Part shown: positions 1-8,532 of the stretch, in pieces
Position numbering within the stretch: position 1 is the first letter of the stretch
Layout of the letters: every line of letters starts with the position of its first letter
Program-made: the position numbers and the translations under genes
The notes under the pieces: model-generated
Seen by the model: only the letters and a program-made list of their open reading frames with translations
Database searches by the model: none
What the model was told of the DNA's origin: nothing
DNA from: Flavobacterium sp. SLB02
Lineage (GTDB): Bacteria > Bacteroidota > Bacteroidia > Flavobacteriales > Flavobacteriaceae
Length of the DNA: 64,000 bases
Reading direction: 5' to 3'
Assembly (NCBI RefSeq): GCF_009664855.1
Contig: NZ_CP045928.1
Span: 2,474,049-2,538,048 of the forward strand

Positions 1-2
1 TA

Positions 3-39
3 GCCATAAGATCTGATATACAGAACCTAATCTTATGGC
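3..39. other. 10-bp inverted repeat (hairpin) upstream of the first gene
   Basis: GCCATAAGAT at 3-12 is the exact reverse complement of ATCTTATGGC at 30-39, with a 17-bp spacer. There is no T-run on either side, so it is not a normal terminator. It lies about 40 bp before the first coding region and could be a protein-binding dyad or an mRNA leader structure. Its role is unknown. Confidence 0.4.
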
Positions 40-80
40 AGCGATAAGAATCTGAATTAATACATTTTAAACACACTGAT

Positions 81-284
81 ATGATAACAGACGACAACAA
101 AAATTACCATCCGGGAGATCGTAATTTAATGCAGGATTTACAAAATCAGTTGCAACCTGAAAACTTTAATAGTGAAGATAACCATGATCTAAATCAGGAC
201 TCTCAGGAGGAAGAGGAGACCAATAATCCGGAAGAGAACTTTGATGAGAATTACAGCGAATCTGAAAATTTTGCAACCGATTAA
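81..284 (+). CDS. small, highly acidic protein of unknown function
   Basis: This is a 67-residue protein with no signal peptide, membrane segment or cysteine. It is dominated by Asp, Glu, Asn and Gln, including a run of Glu near residues 43-46, and is probably intrinsically disordered and strongly negatively charged. I recognise no family. It is preceded by an A/T-rich leader and followed 65 bp later by the SRPBCC gene on the same strand, so the two may be co-transcribed. Small acidic proteins of this kind are common in Flavobacteria beside stress genes, but no function can be read from the sequence. Confidence 0.6.
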   Translation: MITDDNKNYHPGDRNLMQDLQNQLQPENFNSEDNHDLNQDSQEEEETNNPEENFDENYSESENFATD

Positions 285-349
285 TTTTCGAAAATAAGTA
301 AAAAACAAAACGCGTAATCTTAAGATATTTAATTATAAAAACATACAAT

Positions 350-997
350 ATGGGAACTCAATCAGCATCTAACAGCATAGCCAATGTTTCAACATTGGAG
401 AGAATATTAATGATTACCAGCGGATCTTACCTTTTATACAAAGGACTTTCGCAGGAAAATAAAAGTATCGCTAAAATCAGTTCCGGCGGCGCAATGCTTG
501 CCAGAGGGATTAGCGGGTACTGCCCGGTTTACAGTGCGGTAGATCATTTAAAAAACGACAAACCTTCGAATGTGAACATCAGAACAAGCGCCGTAATCAA
601 CAAACCCATCAGTGAAGTATATGCTTTTTGGCGCAATCTCGAAAATCTGCCTAAATTCATGAATCACTTAGAATCGGTTAAAACAATAAGCGAAACTAAA
701 TCTGAGTGGACTGCAAAAGGTCCGGGAGGTATTGGAAAGCTTACATGGAACGCAGAAATCATCAAAGATCAAAAAGAAAAACTTCTAAGCTGGCAATCTC
801 TTGCAGATGCTTCGGTTAAAAACTTCGGAAAAGTAATCTTTAAAGCCAACGGAAAAAATACAGAAATAGACATAACTATTTCATATCGCGCTCCACTAGG
901 ATTGGCGGGTGAAGGTGCAGCGAAACTGCTCAACCCTTACTTTGAGAAAATCGTAAACGATGATATCAAAAACCTTAAGTTGTATCTCGAATCATAA
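350..997 (+). CDS. SRPBCC (polyketide cyclase/dehydrase-like) protein with N-terminal DUF2892-type membrane segment
   Basis: The protein has 215 residues. Residues about 15-65 hold two moderately hydrophobic stretches separated by a charged loop, as in the DUF2892/YgaP-type inner-membrane domain. Residues about 75-215 fit the START/SRPBCC fold, beginning with INKPISEVYAFWRNLENLPKFMNHLESV, typical of the COG5637 'predicted integral membrane protein' group. Family members are usually stress-linked and bind unknown hydrophobic ligands. A rho-independent terminator follows 30 bp after the stop. The exact ligand is not predictable. Confidence 0.75.
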   Translation: MGTQSASNSIANVSTLERILMITSGSYLLYKGLSQENKSIAKISSGGAMLARGISGYCPVYSAVDHLKNDKPSNVNIRTSAVINKPISEVYAFWRNLENLPKFMNHLESVKTISETKSEWTAKGPGGIGKLTWNAEIIKDQKEKLLSWQSLADASVKNFGKVIFKANGKNTEIDITISYRAPLGLAGEGAAKLLNPYFEKIVNDDIKNLKLYLES

Positions 998-1027
998 TAC
1001 CAAAGTTTGGTTTCAGACTTTTATATA

Positions 1028-1060
1028 AAGCCTTTTAGATTAAATTCTAAAAGGCTTTTT
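1028..1060 (+). terminator. rho-independent terminator after the SRPBCC gene
   Basis: AAGCCTTTTAG pairs with CTAAAAGGCTT around a TTAAATT-like loop and is followed by a run of T. It lies 30 bp after the stop of the preceding gene. Confidence 0.85.
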
Positions 1061-1212
1061 GCTAGTATAATAACACATTATATTCTAATGGATTGTAAAT
1101 GTGTAATCTTCGTTCACCAATCCCCTGCTTCATTAAAAGATAAATACTAAAAAACCGATTTAGAAACAATATTGGTAAAAATAATAGCAATCTGTATTTT
1201 TAATTTCAAAAT

Positions 1213-1228
1213 ACTAAAACGTTTTAGT
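1213..1228. promoter_or_regulatory. LacI-family-type operator upstream of the GH76 gene
   Basis: ACTAAAACGTTTTAGT is a perfect 16-bp palindrome with the central CG and AAACGTTT core seen in LacI/GalR/PurR operators. Near-matches to the TAnnTTTG -7 box (TGAATTTG at 1228-1235, TTGCTTTG at 1233-1240) overlap or abut it, so a bound repressor would block this promoter. No LacI-type regulator gene is in the window. The operator assignment is inference from the motif and its position. Confidence 0.65.
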
Positions 1229-1302
1229 GAATTTGCTTTGTAAGTTTCAAAATAGCTAACCATTCACCTCAAATAATAAATAACCACAAATATTTACAGA
1301 TT

Positions 1303-2445
1303 ATGACTAATCAAAAAAAGAGTTTAGTACTTATTGCAACAATAGTATTGTTTTCAAGTTTTTCAGAAATAAAAAAGACTACCAATTCGAAAAGTAATTT
1401 TTACAAAGAAGAAATGGAGCAGCTCCACTCTGCCATTGAGAAAAATTTTCATGATCCGGTTTCCGATTATTACTTTGTTGATTTAGATCCTGCTAAAAGA
1501 GAAACGAAATTTGGTCATAAAAGAGAATATAGCTGGCTATGGGCGCTATGTGCCATGTTTGAAGCTACAAATGAAATTGAAGAAGTAGATAAAAAAGCTA
1601 ATTTAGTAGATAACATCGTAAAAAGTATGCAGCCTTACTACGATCCGGCACCTCCTAAACCGGGATATGGAGAATATATTGTAAAACTAAGCCAAGGCCA
1701 AAGATATTACGATGACAACCAATGGATTGGAATAACTGCTTTGGATATTTATGAAAGGAACGGGAAGAAAGAGTATTTTGATTTAGGAAAATCGATGTAT
1801 GATTTTATGATGACAGCATCAGACTCAAAATTAGGCGGTGGATTGTACTGGCGGGAAAATGATTTCGAAACTAAAAATACCTGCTCAAATGGGCCCGGAA
1901 TTATAGTGGCTCTTAAAATGTATAAAGCAACAAAGAAAATAGTATACCTTGATAATGCATTGAAGATTTACAATTGGACAAATGAAAAGTTACAAACTCC
2001 TACAGGCTTATTTTATGATAATATAAAAGTAAAAGATGGCAGTATAGGGAAAACGATGTATTCATACAACACAGGAACAATGCTCCAGTCTAATGTATAT
2101 TTGTATGAAATAACAGGGGATAAAAAATACCTAAAAAAAGCAAATGAAATAGCAGACGCTTCTTTGCTTTATTTTTACGGAGGCGACAAATTTAGAGACG
2201 GTTACTGGTTTAATGCTGTTTTATTGCGCGGTTATCAGCATCTTTTAAAATATAATAAAGATTTAAAATACATTTCAGGATTCAAAAAGTGTCTGGATAA
2301 TATCCTGAAAGAAAACAAAAATGAAAAAGGATTATTTGCTGCAAACGACGGTGTCTATAATTTAGTAGAGCATGGCGGAATGCTCGAAATATTAGCGCGA
2401 TTCGCCTTTCTTGAAGATCATTACAGTTTATCAAAACAAAAATAA
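1303..2445 (+). CDS. secreted glycoside hydrolase family 76 protein (alpha-1,6-mannanase-like)
   Basis: This 380-residue protein has an N-terminal hydrophobic export segment (about 7-21). The rest is an (alpha/alpha)6-barrel with repeated Trp/Tyr-rich helices. The paired aspartates of GH76 are visible in YYDDNQW (Asp137-Asp138), followed by WIGITALDIYE, and a SWLWALCAMFEA helix lies at 77-88. GH76 enzymes are retaining endo-alpha-1,6-mannanases, and Bacteroidetes use them on yeast or bacterial alpha-mannans. The gene stands 74 bp behind the LacI-type palindrome and 99 bp before a secreted aldose epimerase, which suggests one sugar-utilisation unit. No SusCD pair is adjacent. Substrate specificity is inferred from the family only. 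Confidence 0.85.
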   Translation: MTNQKKSLVLIATIVLFSSFSEIKKTTNSKSNFYKEEMEQLHSAIEKNFHDPVSDYYFVDLDPAKRETKFGHKREYSWLWALCAMFEATNEIEEVDKKANLVDNIVKSMQPYYDPAPPKPGYGEYIVKLSQGQRYYDDNQWIGITALDIYERNGKKEYFDLGKSMYDFMMTASDSKLGGGLYWRENDFETKNTCSNGPGIIVALKMYKATKKIVYLDNALKIYNWTNEKLQTPTGLFYDNIKVKDGSIGKTMYSYNTGTMLQSNVYLYEITGDKKYLKKANEIADASLLYFYGGDKFRDGYWFNAVLLRGYQHLLKYNKDLKYISGFKKCLDNILKENKNEKGLFAANDGVYNLVEHGGMLEILARFAFLEDHYSLSKQK

Positions 2446-2544
2446 TCAACTTATATCCAAAGCTTTATTGGCAAAGAATATGGCGTAATCACAAGTAAGC
2501 CAAAACCTTGTCATTAAAATGAATAACAAATACCACAAAACATC

Positions 2545-3684
2545 ATGAACAAATTTCAAATCACTGTCTACTTATCTTTTTTAGCTCTGGCATTCCTGGT
2601 AACTGAGAATGCATTTTCTCAAAATACGAAGTTAGCTAAGAAATCTTTTATTACTAAAGAGAAAATCGGACAGGTTCAGGGACAGGATGTTTTCGAGTAT
2701 ACTCTGCAAAATAAAACAGGAATGCAGGTTCAGCTTCTTACTTACGGCGCTGCAATTACCAATATTGTAACGGCGGATAAATATGGTAAAATGAGCAGTG
2801 TGGTACTGGGTTTCGATTCAATTGCTCATTATGCGGGTAAAGAAAACTCGTTGATGGGTTCTACAGTTGGTCGCGTTGCTAACCGAATTGCAAACAAAAA
2901 ATTCACACTTGACGGACACGAATACACATTATCTTCTGATATTCACGGAGGTGTTAATGGTTTTGACAAACGTATTTGGAAATCCAAAGAAATATCAAAA
3001 AAGAATGAACTTTCTGTTGAAATGACTTACTTTAGTAAAGATGGCGAGGAAGGTTTTCCGGGGAATTTAGCAGTCTCGGTAACTTTTACACTCAAAAATA
3101 ATAATGATGTGGTTATTGATTATAAAGCAACTACAGATAAAGCCACTCCGCTTGTATTAACGAATCACACCTATTTTAATCTTTCGGGCGGAAAAGAGAC
3201 TAAAACACTAAATACAGAACTAACCGTTCTCGCTGATCAATTTTTGGAATACGGAGACGGCAGCATGCCAACCGGAAAGATTCTGACTGTAAAAGAAATG
3301 CCATTCGATTTTACTTCGCCTAAAACTATTGGCAAGGACATAGAAAAAGTACAGCAATATACTAATGGTTACGATGTGACTTTTGCTTTGCGAAACCAAA
3401 CCGGTAAATTAGCCCTGGCAGCAAAAGCTTTCGAACCATTAAGCGGAAGAGTATTAGAAGTGTATACGACTGAGCCTGGAGTTGTATTTTATTCCGGAAA
3501 CTGGTTAAACGAAAAAGTAAAAGGACGCAACGGTGTTCCTTATACCAAAAATGGCGCATTCTGCCTCGAAACACAACATTACCCCAACTCCATCAATACA
3601 CCTGCTTTTCCAAATACTGTTTTACGACCTAAGGAAACCTTTAGTTCTCAAACTATTTACAGATTTCTTGTTCGTGATCACTAA
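2545..3684 (+). CDS. galM: secreted aldose 1-epimerase (galactose mutarotase)
   Basis: The protein has 379 residues, including a cleavable signal peptide (about 1-25, ending FSQ). The mutarotase fold is marked by GRVANRIA (about 109-116), DIHGG (132-136), the catalytic-acid His in NHTYFNLSGG (about 207-216) and the C-terminal ETQHYPNS motif carrying the Glu base. It interconverts alpha and beta anomers of hexoses such as galactose or glucose. The signal peptide places it in the periplasm, as is common in Bacteroidetes. It probably shares a transcript with the GH76 gene upstream. It is convergent with the histidine kinase gene, with only 5 bp between the stops. Confidence 0.92.
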   Translation: MNKFQITVYLSFLALAFLVTENAFSQNTKLAKKSFITKEKIGQVQGQDVFEYTLQNKTGMQVQLLTYGAAITNIVTADKYGKMSSVVLGFDSIAHYAGKENSLMGSTVGRVANRIANKKFTLDGHEYTLSSDIHGGVNGFDKRIWKSKEISKKNELSVEMTYFSKDGEEGFPGNLAVSVTFTLKNNNDVVIDYKATTDKATPLVLTNHTYFNLSGGKETKTLNTELTVLADQFLEYGDGSMPTGKILTVKEMPFDFTSPKTIGKDIEKVQQYTNGYDVTFALRNQTGKLALAAKAFEPLSGRVLEVYTTEPGVVFYSGNWLNEKVKGRNGVPYTKNGAFCLETQHYPNSINTPAFPNTVLRPKETFSSQTIYRFLVRDH

Positions 3685-3689
3685 AAAGA

Positions 3690-5051
3690 TTATACGTGCA
3701 GCGTAACTGTAAATGTTGTTCCTTTCCCCACAACAGAAGTAACATCAATTAAGGCGTTATGCAGGCTTATGATCTGTTTTACAACTGATAATCCAACACC
3801 ATAACCTATTTCGTAGTTTTTGTTTTTTCCGCGGTAGAATAAATTGTAGATCTGTTCCAGATCTCCTTCAGGAATACCAATTCCGTTATCAGAAAAAGTG
3901 AGGATAATTTTATCTGCAGAAGCATTTATGTCGACGTGACAGGCATGGTCTGCAGAATATTTACAGGCGTTTTCCATAATATTCGAAAAAGCGATTTGCA
4001 GTAAATACGGATTACCAAAGTAATTGTAGAAATTCGCATCATTATCATCCAGATTCGTATAACTTATACCTATCCTGTATTTTACATCTTTTTTATTTAA
4101 TAGATTTAGTTTGGCATCTACCAAAACCTCATCTATTCGAATATCCGACATCTTTATTTGAGATCGGTCATAATTGGCACGGGCAAAATCAAGAAGTGCC
4201 GTAGAAAGCTGAGAAACATGATTTGCTTCTTTTAAAGCATTATCTAATGATACTTTATAGTCATCAATGGTTCGGTTAAGTTCTTTTCCGAGTTCAATTT
4301 CGGCAATTAAAATAGAAAGCGGTGTACGGAATTCATGCGATATGGTCGTTACAAAATTTCGATGATTATTAAAGGATTTCTCTAATCGGTTAAAAGTAGC
4401 ATTAAAGGTCTGAGTGAGCTCATAAAGTTCGTCCTTCGCTTTTGGTACAATGATTCGCTTATTAAGATTATGCTCAGATATATCTCTAATTTGAAAAATA
4501 ATATCTTTTAATGGTTGTAATGTGTAATAGGAAAATCCAAAACCAATTATAAAGATCAAAACAATAGAAGTAAAATAGACATAAAGTAAATTCTCCTTAA
4601 AAGCATTAATATGATTGAGGCCGGTTACATCTGTTGCTCTTCCAACGATATAAAATTCCCTGTTATTATCTGTGTACAAAATACCCCTGTATTGGTATTT
4701 ATCATCAGACCAGTTTAGGTATCGATTCTTTTTTATAGAGTGCAATATTTTTTTACTACCCAGCGGCGGCATATTATCAGAAAAATAAAGATTAAAGTTA
4801 CTGTCATAAACACTTATATCGGCCTCGTTAAGTACTTTCTTGTTTTTGGTGTGCAGGAATTTTATAAGTTCTTTATCGATTTGAGCATCAAATATAAACT
4901 CGGCGCGCCAGGTTATTTTATAATCAAGACGGTCAAAAAATTCATCTTTTCTGTTTTTTTCAGATACAAAATAAACGCTATACGCAAAAACAAAAAGAAT
5001 AAAAGCAGTTAAAATAGCATAAGCCAGAGCGGTACGGGTTACTAATTTCAT
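3690..5051 (-). CDS. sensor histidine kinase of an OmpR-type two-component system
   Basis: This is a 453-residue inner-membrane kinase. TM1 spans about 8-30, then a periplasmic sensor of about 120 residues, TM2 about 155-178, HAMP about 178-230, and HisKA with the phosphoacceptor His239 in TISHEFRTPL. A HATPase domain follows with N box (NIMENACKYS), DNGIGIP and GYGVGLSVVKQI. The start overlaps the response-regulator stop by 4 bp (ATGA), so the pair is translationally coupled. The genes lie divergent from the porin operon, whose promoter carries a response-regulator-like repeat array. The signal sensed is unknown. Confidence 0.92.
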   Translation of the reverse strand: MKLVTRTALAYAILTAFILFVFAYSVYFVSEKNRKDEFFDRLDYKITWRAEFIFDAQIDKELIKFLHTKNKKVLNEADISVYDSNFNLYFSDNMPPLGSKKILHSIKKNRYLNWSDDKYQYRGILYTDNNREFYIVGRATDVTGLNHINAFKENLLYVYFTSIVLIFIIGFGFSYYTLQPLKDIIFQIRDISEHNLNKRIIVPKAKDELYELTQTFNATFNRLEKSFNNHRNFVTTISHEFRTPLSILIAEIELGKELNRTIDDYKVSLDNALKEANHVSQLSTALLDFARANYDRSQIKMSDIRIDEVLVDAKLNLLNKKDVKYRIGISYTNLDDNDANFYNYFGNPYLLQIAFSNIMENACKYSADHACHVDINASADKIILTFSDNGIGIPEGDLEQIYNLFYRGKNKNYEIGYGVGLSVVKQIISLHNALIDVTSVVGKGTTFTVTLHV

Positions 5052-5737
5052 ATCTTATTGCTTAAAATAAATCCCATACCCACTTTAGTATGAATTAGTT
5101 TCTGCTCGAAACCTTTGTCAATTTTTTTTCTCAAATAAGCAATATAAACGTCGATATAATTGGTTCCGGTATCAAAATTATTCCCCCAGACATTATCAGC
5201 AATTTCATCTCTTGTAAGAAGCCTCTCGGGATTCTGCATCATAAAGTGCAGTAAATTAAACTCTTTTGGAGTGAGGTTAATAGTTACCCCTTCTCTGTAA
5301 ATAACTTTCGTGCGTTTGTCCATTACAAGGGTATTGTAGGTAATTTGAGTCGTTTCTTCTAAATTACTTACTGTATCCTTTTTACGATGAAGCAAAGCCT
5401 TAACTCTTGCATACAACTCCCGTATTTCGAAAGGTTTAACTAAATAATCATCGGCTCCGGCATCAAAACCTTCAATTTTTTCGTCGATAGTTCCCAAAGC
5501 AGTCAGCATAATAATAGGGATTCTTATTCCTGAATGACGAATCTTTTTACAAAAAGCAATACCATCCATTCCGGCCAGCATAATATCTGTGATAATCAAT
5601 TCAAAATCAATTTTCTCTAAAAGTATAAGTCCTTCTTCTGCTTCTTCTGCAATATATACCTGATACCCCTGACTTTCGAGTCCGCGTTTAAGCAATGCTG
5701 AAACCCGACTGTTGTCCTCCACTATTAAGATCTTCAT
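5048..5737 (-). CDS. OmpR/PhoB-family response regulator
   Basis: This 229-residue protein has a receiver domain at 1-120, with acidic pocket EDN (7-9), phospho-acceptor Asp51 in IITDIMLAGMDG, and Lys101 in YLVKPFE. A winged-helix DNA-binding domain (about 130-229) contains NLTPKEFNLLHFMMQNPERLLTRDEI. It is the cognate partner of the kinase that overlaps its 3' end. OmpR/PhoB proteins bind head-to-tail as dimers on direct repeats with an 11-bp period. Exactly such an array stands at 5877-5920, 140-183 bp upstream of this gene and before the divergent porin gene, so autoregulation plus porin activation is likely. Confidence 0.93.
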   Translation of the reverse strand: MKILIVEDNSRVSALLKRGLESQGYQVYIAEEAEEGLILLEKIDFELIITDIMLAGMDGIAFCKKIRHSGIRIPIIMLTALGTIDEKIEGFDAGADDYLVKPFEIRELYARVKALLHRKKDTVSNLEETTQITYNTLVMDKRTKVIYREGVTINLTPKEFNLLHFMMQNPERLLTRDEIADNVWGNNFDTGTNYIDVYIAYLRKKIDKGFEQKLIHTKVGMGFILSNKI

Positions 5738-5876
5738 TTGTATCTATTTCATTTTTAAATCCGAATCAAATTTACGACAATATTTTCTTTTTCTAAAAGG
5801 CCGATAGCTGTGCCTTGCTTATCCCTGCACTAAAAAATTATTGATTATCAATTATTTAATTTAAAAACAGCCCGTT

Positions 5877-5920
5877 TTCTAATAACATTCTAAAGCCTTT
5901 CTAATACTTTTCTAATAACC
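5877..5920. promoter_or_regulatory. four TTCTAA direct repeats at exact 11-bp period (response-regulator box)
   Basis: TTCTAA occurs at 5877, 5888, 5899 and 5910, i.e. each copy starts 11 bp after the last; three of four extend to TTCTAAT. A 7-bp unit plus a 4-bp spacer is the geometry of PhoB/OmpR boxes. The array ends about 20 bp before the TAnnTTTG box of the porin operon and takes the place of the missing -33 TTG, as expected for an activator site. Confidence 0.75.
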
Positions 5921-5938
5921 CAAAGCCTACGCTGAATC

Positions 5939-5946
5939 TACCTTTG
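5939..5946 (+). promoter_or_regulatory. -7 promoter element of the porin operon
   Basis: TACCTTTG matches the Bacteroidetes -7 consensus TAnnTTTG. It lies 55 bp before the porin start. No TTG is seen at the -33 position, where the direct-repeat array lies instead. Confidence 0.7.
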
Positions 5947-6001
5947 TCATGTCAAAAACAAGTAGCGATTGCTACTAAACAAAATGTAAATTTTAACTAA
6001 A

Positions 6002-7330
6002 ATGAAAACAGGTTATTTAAAAATTGGGATATGTTTTTCTCTGCTAACAGGGTTAATCAACACGGTAAGTGCCCAAAAAAAGAACGATTTTGGAAACCCT
6101 ACACTTACACATTATCTAAACGACGAAAAAACACGCTCGATATCATTTAGCGGTTATGCTGAATTATGGGCACGTTACGCAGAGCTTAACCCCGGAAGTC
6201 TGGTAAACGGCGAACAGGTAAACAGTATATCAGACTTATCATTGCGCAGAGTAAGGGTAAAAATGGCTTATCAGCCTACAGAAAAATTTACTTTTATTCT
6301 ACAAGGAGGTTTAACGAATGTAAACGTAGCTTCTAAAACAACACCGGCTCTTGAACTTTTGGATGCTTACGCAGAATATAAATTTAATGATATTATAGCT
6401 GCCGGTGCCGGACGATCTACCTGGAGAGGATTATCGAGGTTTACTACAGGACCTTTAAACACATTATTATACGATTTACCTTCTTATGCTACCGGAAATG
6501 CCGGTATATCTGATGAAACAGTAAGAGAGTTAAGTGTTTATGCAAAAGGACAAATAGGTAAGTTGGATTATCGTTTGGTGATTGCAGATCCTTATACCAA
6601 CGTTAGCGCTGATCCGCAGTATAATGTTGCAACCTTTAGTAAAACGCATCCTAATAAAGACTATTCCGGTTATTTTAAATATGAGTTTTTCGAATCAGAA
6701 AACAACTCTTCACCATTCCATTCCGGAACGTATAGTGGTAAAAAGAAAGTACTTGCGTTAGGAGCGGGATTCGAATACATGCACAATGCATTATGGCACT
6801 TAGATGAAACAAAAACAACTATCAATGATGATGAAAAAAGCTTTGCCGTTGACCTTTTCTATGATACGCCAATCAACAAAGAACGCGGTACCTCTTTTAG
6901 TGCTTATGCCATGGCTATGAATAATAATTATGGTCCTAACTATGTACGCTATTCCGGTGTGAGTAATCCTGCAAGCGGTGTAAATACAGCTGAAAGCAGC
7001 CTTAACGGAGCTGGTAATAACTCACCTGTAATAGGAACCGGTAATACATATTATGTACAAATTGGCGGTACACTACCCTACTTCAACAAAGACAAAAACA
7101 ATCTGCAGTTACAGCCTGCGGCAAGTGTCATGCTTTCTGATCTTGATGGTCTTCATGACAAAGCTTTGACTTATGATGCTGGTGTATCATTACTAATGAA
7201 TGGTATGTCGTCAAGGCTGACTGTTGATGCCCAAAATCGTCCAATCTACGCTTTGAATAATCTTGGTCAGGCTGATGTATCAGACCGAAAATGGCAGTTT
7301 GTTTTAAAATACAGAATCGACTTTAATTAA
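6002..7330 (+). CDS. outer-membrane beta-barrel porin (OprP/O-like)
   Basis: The 442-residue protein has a signal peptide of about 24 residues ending in SAQ. The mature chain shows alternating amphipathic strands (FSGYAELWARYAEL, LRRVRVKMAYQP, FTFILQGGLTN) and ends in an aromatic-containing strand (WQFVLKYRIDFN), as in outer-membrane barrels. The start resembles phosphate-selective porin O/P-type barrels, but the substrate is not determinable. It is first in an operon with Dabb and cupin proteins (gaps 12 and 29 bp). The TTCTAA repeat array upstream suggests activation by the divergent two-component system. Confidence 0.72.
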   Translation: MKTGYLKIGICFSLLTGLINTVSAQKKNDFGNPTLTHYLNDEKTRSISFSGYAELWARYAELNPGSLVNGEQVNSISDLSLRRVRVKMAYQPTEKFTFILQGGLTNVNVASKTTPALELLDAYAEYKFNDIIAAGAGRSTWRGLSRFTTGPLNTLLYDLPSYATGNAGISDETVRELSVYAKGQIGKLDYRLVIADPYTNVSADPQYNVATFSKTHPNKDYSGYFKYEFFESENNSSPFHSGTYSGKKKVLALGAGFEYMHNALWHLDETKTTINDDEKSFAVDLFYDTPINKERGTSFSAYAMAMNNNYGPNYVRYSGVSNPASGVNTAESSLNGAGNNSPVIGTGNTYYVQIGGTLPYFNKDKNNLQLQPAASVMLSDLDGLHDKALTYDAGVSLLMNGMSSRLTVDAQNRPIYALNNLGQADVSDRKWQFVLKYRIDFN

Positions 7331-7342
7331 AAATCTATTATT

Positions 7343-7762
7343 ATGAAACGAAGAAATTTTATTATCACATCAGCCAGTGCAGGAGCACTAGCGCTTGTCG
7401 GGGAAAATGTATTGGCAAATCCTGTAAATGAAACAGCCTCAAAAACTAAAACAGTTTATTTTCACTATCTGTTATTTTGGCTTAAGCCTGAACTTACGCC
7501 GGCTCAGATAAAGGATTTTGAGAACTTTTTTGAAGGACTTAAAAAACTGCCTTACGTAAAAAATGTACGTTATGGCGGACCTGCAAACTCAACGCCACGA
7601 CCTGTAATGGACAATTCTTTTACCTACAATGCTTCTATGGAATTTGATTCTCTTGAAGACTTAGAAACCTACGGAAAGCTTGACGGACATCTGGCTTTGG
7701 TAGCCAAATACAAACCATTTTTTAATAAAATGATGGTTCACGATTCAGTATACAATCAATAA
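7343..7762 (+). CDS. exported Dabb-domain (stress-responsive alpha/beta barrel) protein
   Basis: This 139-residue protein starts MKRRNF followed by a hydrophobic stretch ending in NVLA, resembling a twin-arginine or Sec signal (about 1-25). Residues about 36-135 match a Dabb ferredoxin-like barrel: VYFHYLLFWLKPELTPAQ, then a long helix, a strand VKNVRYGG and a final MMVHDSVY. Dabb domains form dimeric barrels; some act on small organic substrates. It lies between the porin and a secreted cupin in one apparent operon, so a shared role in handling an imported compound is possible but unproven. Confidence 0.8.
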   Translation: MKRRNFIITSASAGALALVGENVLANPVNETASKTKTVYFHYLLFWLKPELTPAQIKDFENFFEGLKKLPYVKNVRYGGPANSTPRPVMDNSFTYNASMEFDSLEDLETYGKLDGHLALVAKYKPFFNKMMVHDSVYNQ

Positions 7763-7791
7763 ACAATAGTACTTTTAAATTAATATCAAAA

Positions 7792-8265
7792 ATGAAAAAC
7801 TTAGTAAAAGGATTTATCCTAATTTTGGCTATTATGTCAGTAACCAGCAATAACGCACAAGAACACAAAAAAGTTTCAGTAAAAGTGATGGAAAAAGAAC
7901 CTGAAATTACTGCTTACCGTCTTATGAATAATCCTGACGGTACATGTGCATTCGAAAAAGGTACTATTCCGTCGTTAAAGCACATGAATACGGCTTCTTT
8001 CTGGTATAGCAATAAAACAGAAGAATGGGAAAAAAATGCGCATCCGGCACCAAGAAAACAATATGTAATAACCGTAAAAGGCAAAATCAGATTTAAGGTT
8101 TCTGACGGAAGTACTTTTATTATAGAGCCAGGTGTAGTATTACTTGCCGAAGATCTTAAAGGAAAAGGTCACAGCTGGGATATGGTAGACAGTGATGTTT
8201 GGGAAAGACTATACATTCCGATTACTGAAAATTCAGATGATCTTTTTATGCCTGAATCGAAATAA
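7792..8265 (+). CDS. secreted cupin-fold protein
   Basis: The protein has 157 residues with a signal peptide at about 1-22 (ending NNAQ). The C-terminal half looks like a single cupin: a strand-rich section with KQYVITVKGKIRFKVSDGSTFIIEPGVVLLAEDLKGKGHSW, where the Gly-Pro-Gly-like turn and the late His resemble cupin motifs. The N-terminal part has HPAPRKQY, which may supply a metal ligand. It is the last gene of the porin operon and is followed by a terminator. The reaction, if any, is unknown. Confidence 0.65.
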   Translation: MKNLVKGFILILAIMSVTSNNAQEHKKVSVKVMEKEPEITAYRLMNNPDGTCAFEKGTIPSLKHMNTASFWYSNKTEEWEKNAHPAPRKQYVITVKGKIRFKVSDGSTFIIEPGVVLLAEDLKGKGHSWDMVDSDVWERLYIPITENSDDLFMPESK

Positions 8266-8385
8266 ATTCAGACATTAAATTAAGATGCAAGCTGCTTTTT
8301 GTTCTTTATTAATTTGAAAATATTCCAATCATTTCAAATTTTATACAAAATAGCTGGTATCTTGTACAATACGAATAACTATCTT

Positions 8386-8416
8386 AAAGCCTATTTCTAA
8401 TGAGATAGGCTTTTTT
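8386..8416 (+). terminator. terminator of the porin/Dabb/cupin operon
   Basis: AAGCCTAT (8387-8394) pairs with ATAGGCTT (8405-8412), followed by a T-run. The 267-bp gap 8266-8532 otherwise holds only the promoter of the next gene (TAAATTTG at 8499-8506). Confidence 0.85.
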
Positions 8417-8532
8417 CAAATTAATTATCCCGGAGCTAAACTATAGGGCAAACCACTTTATCAACTTTTGATATAAAAACTTCTTTTTTATCTCAAGTTA
8501 AATTTGCATATTCGTAATAAATACCATTTGGA

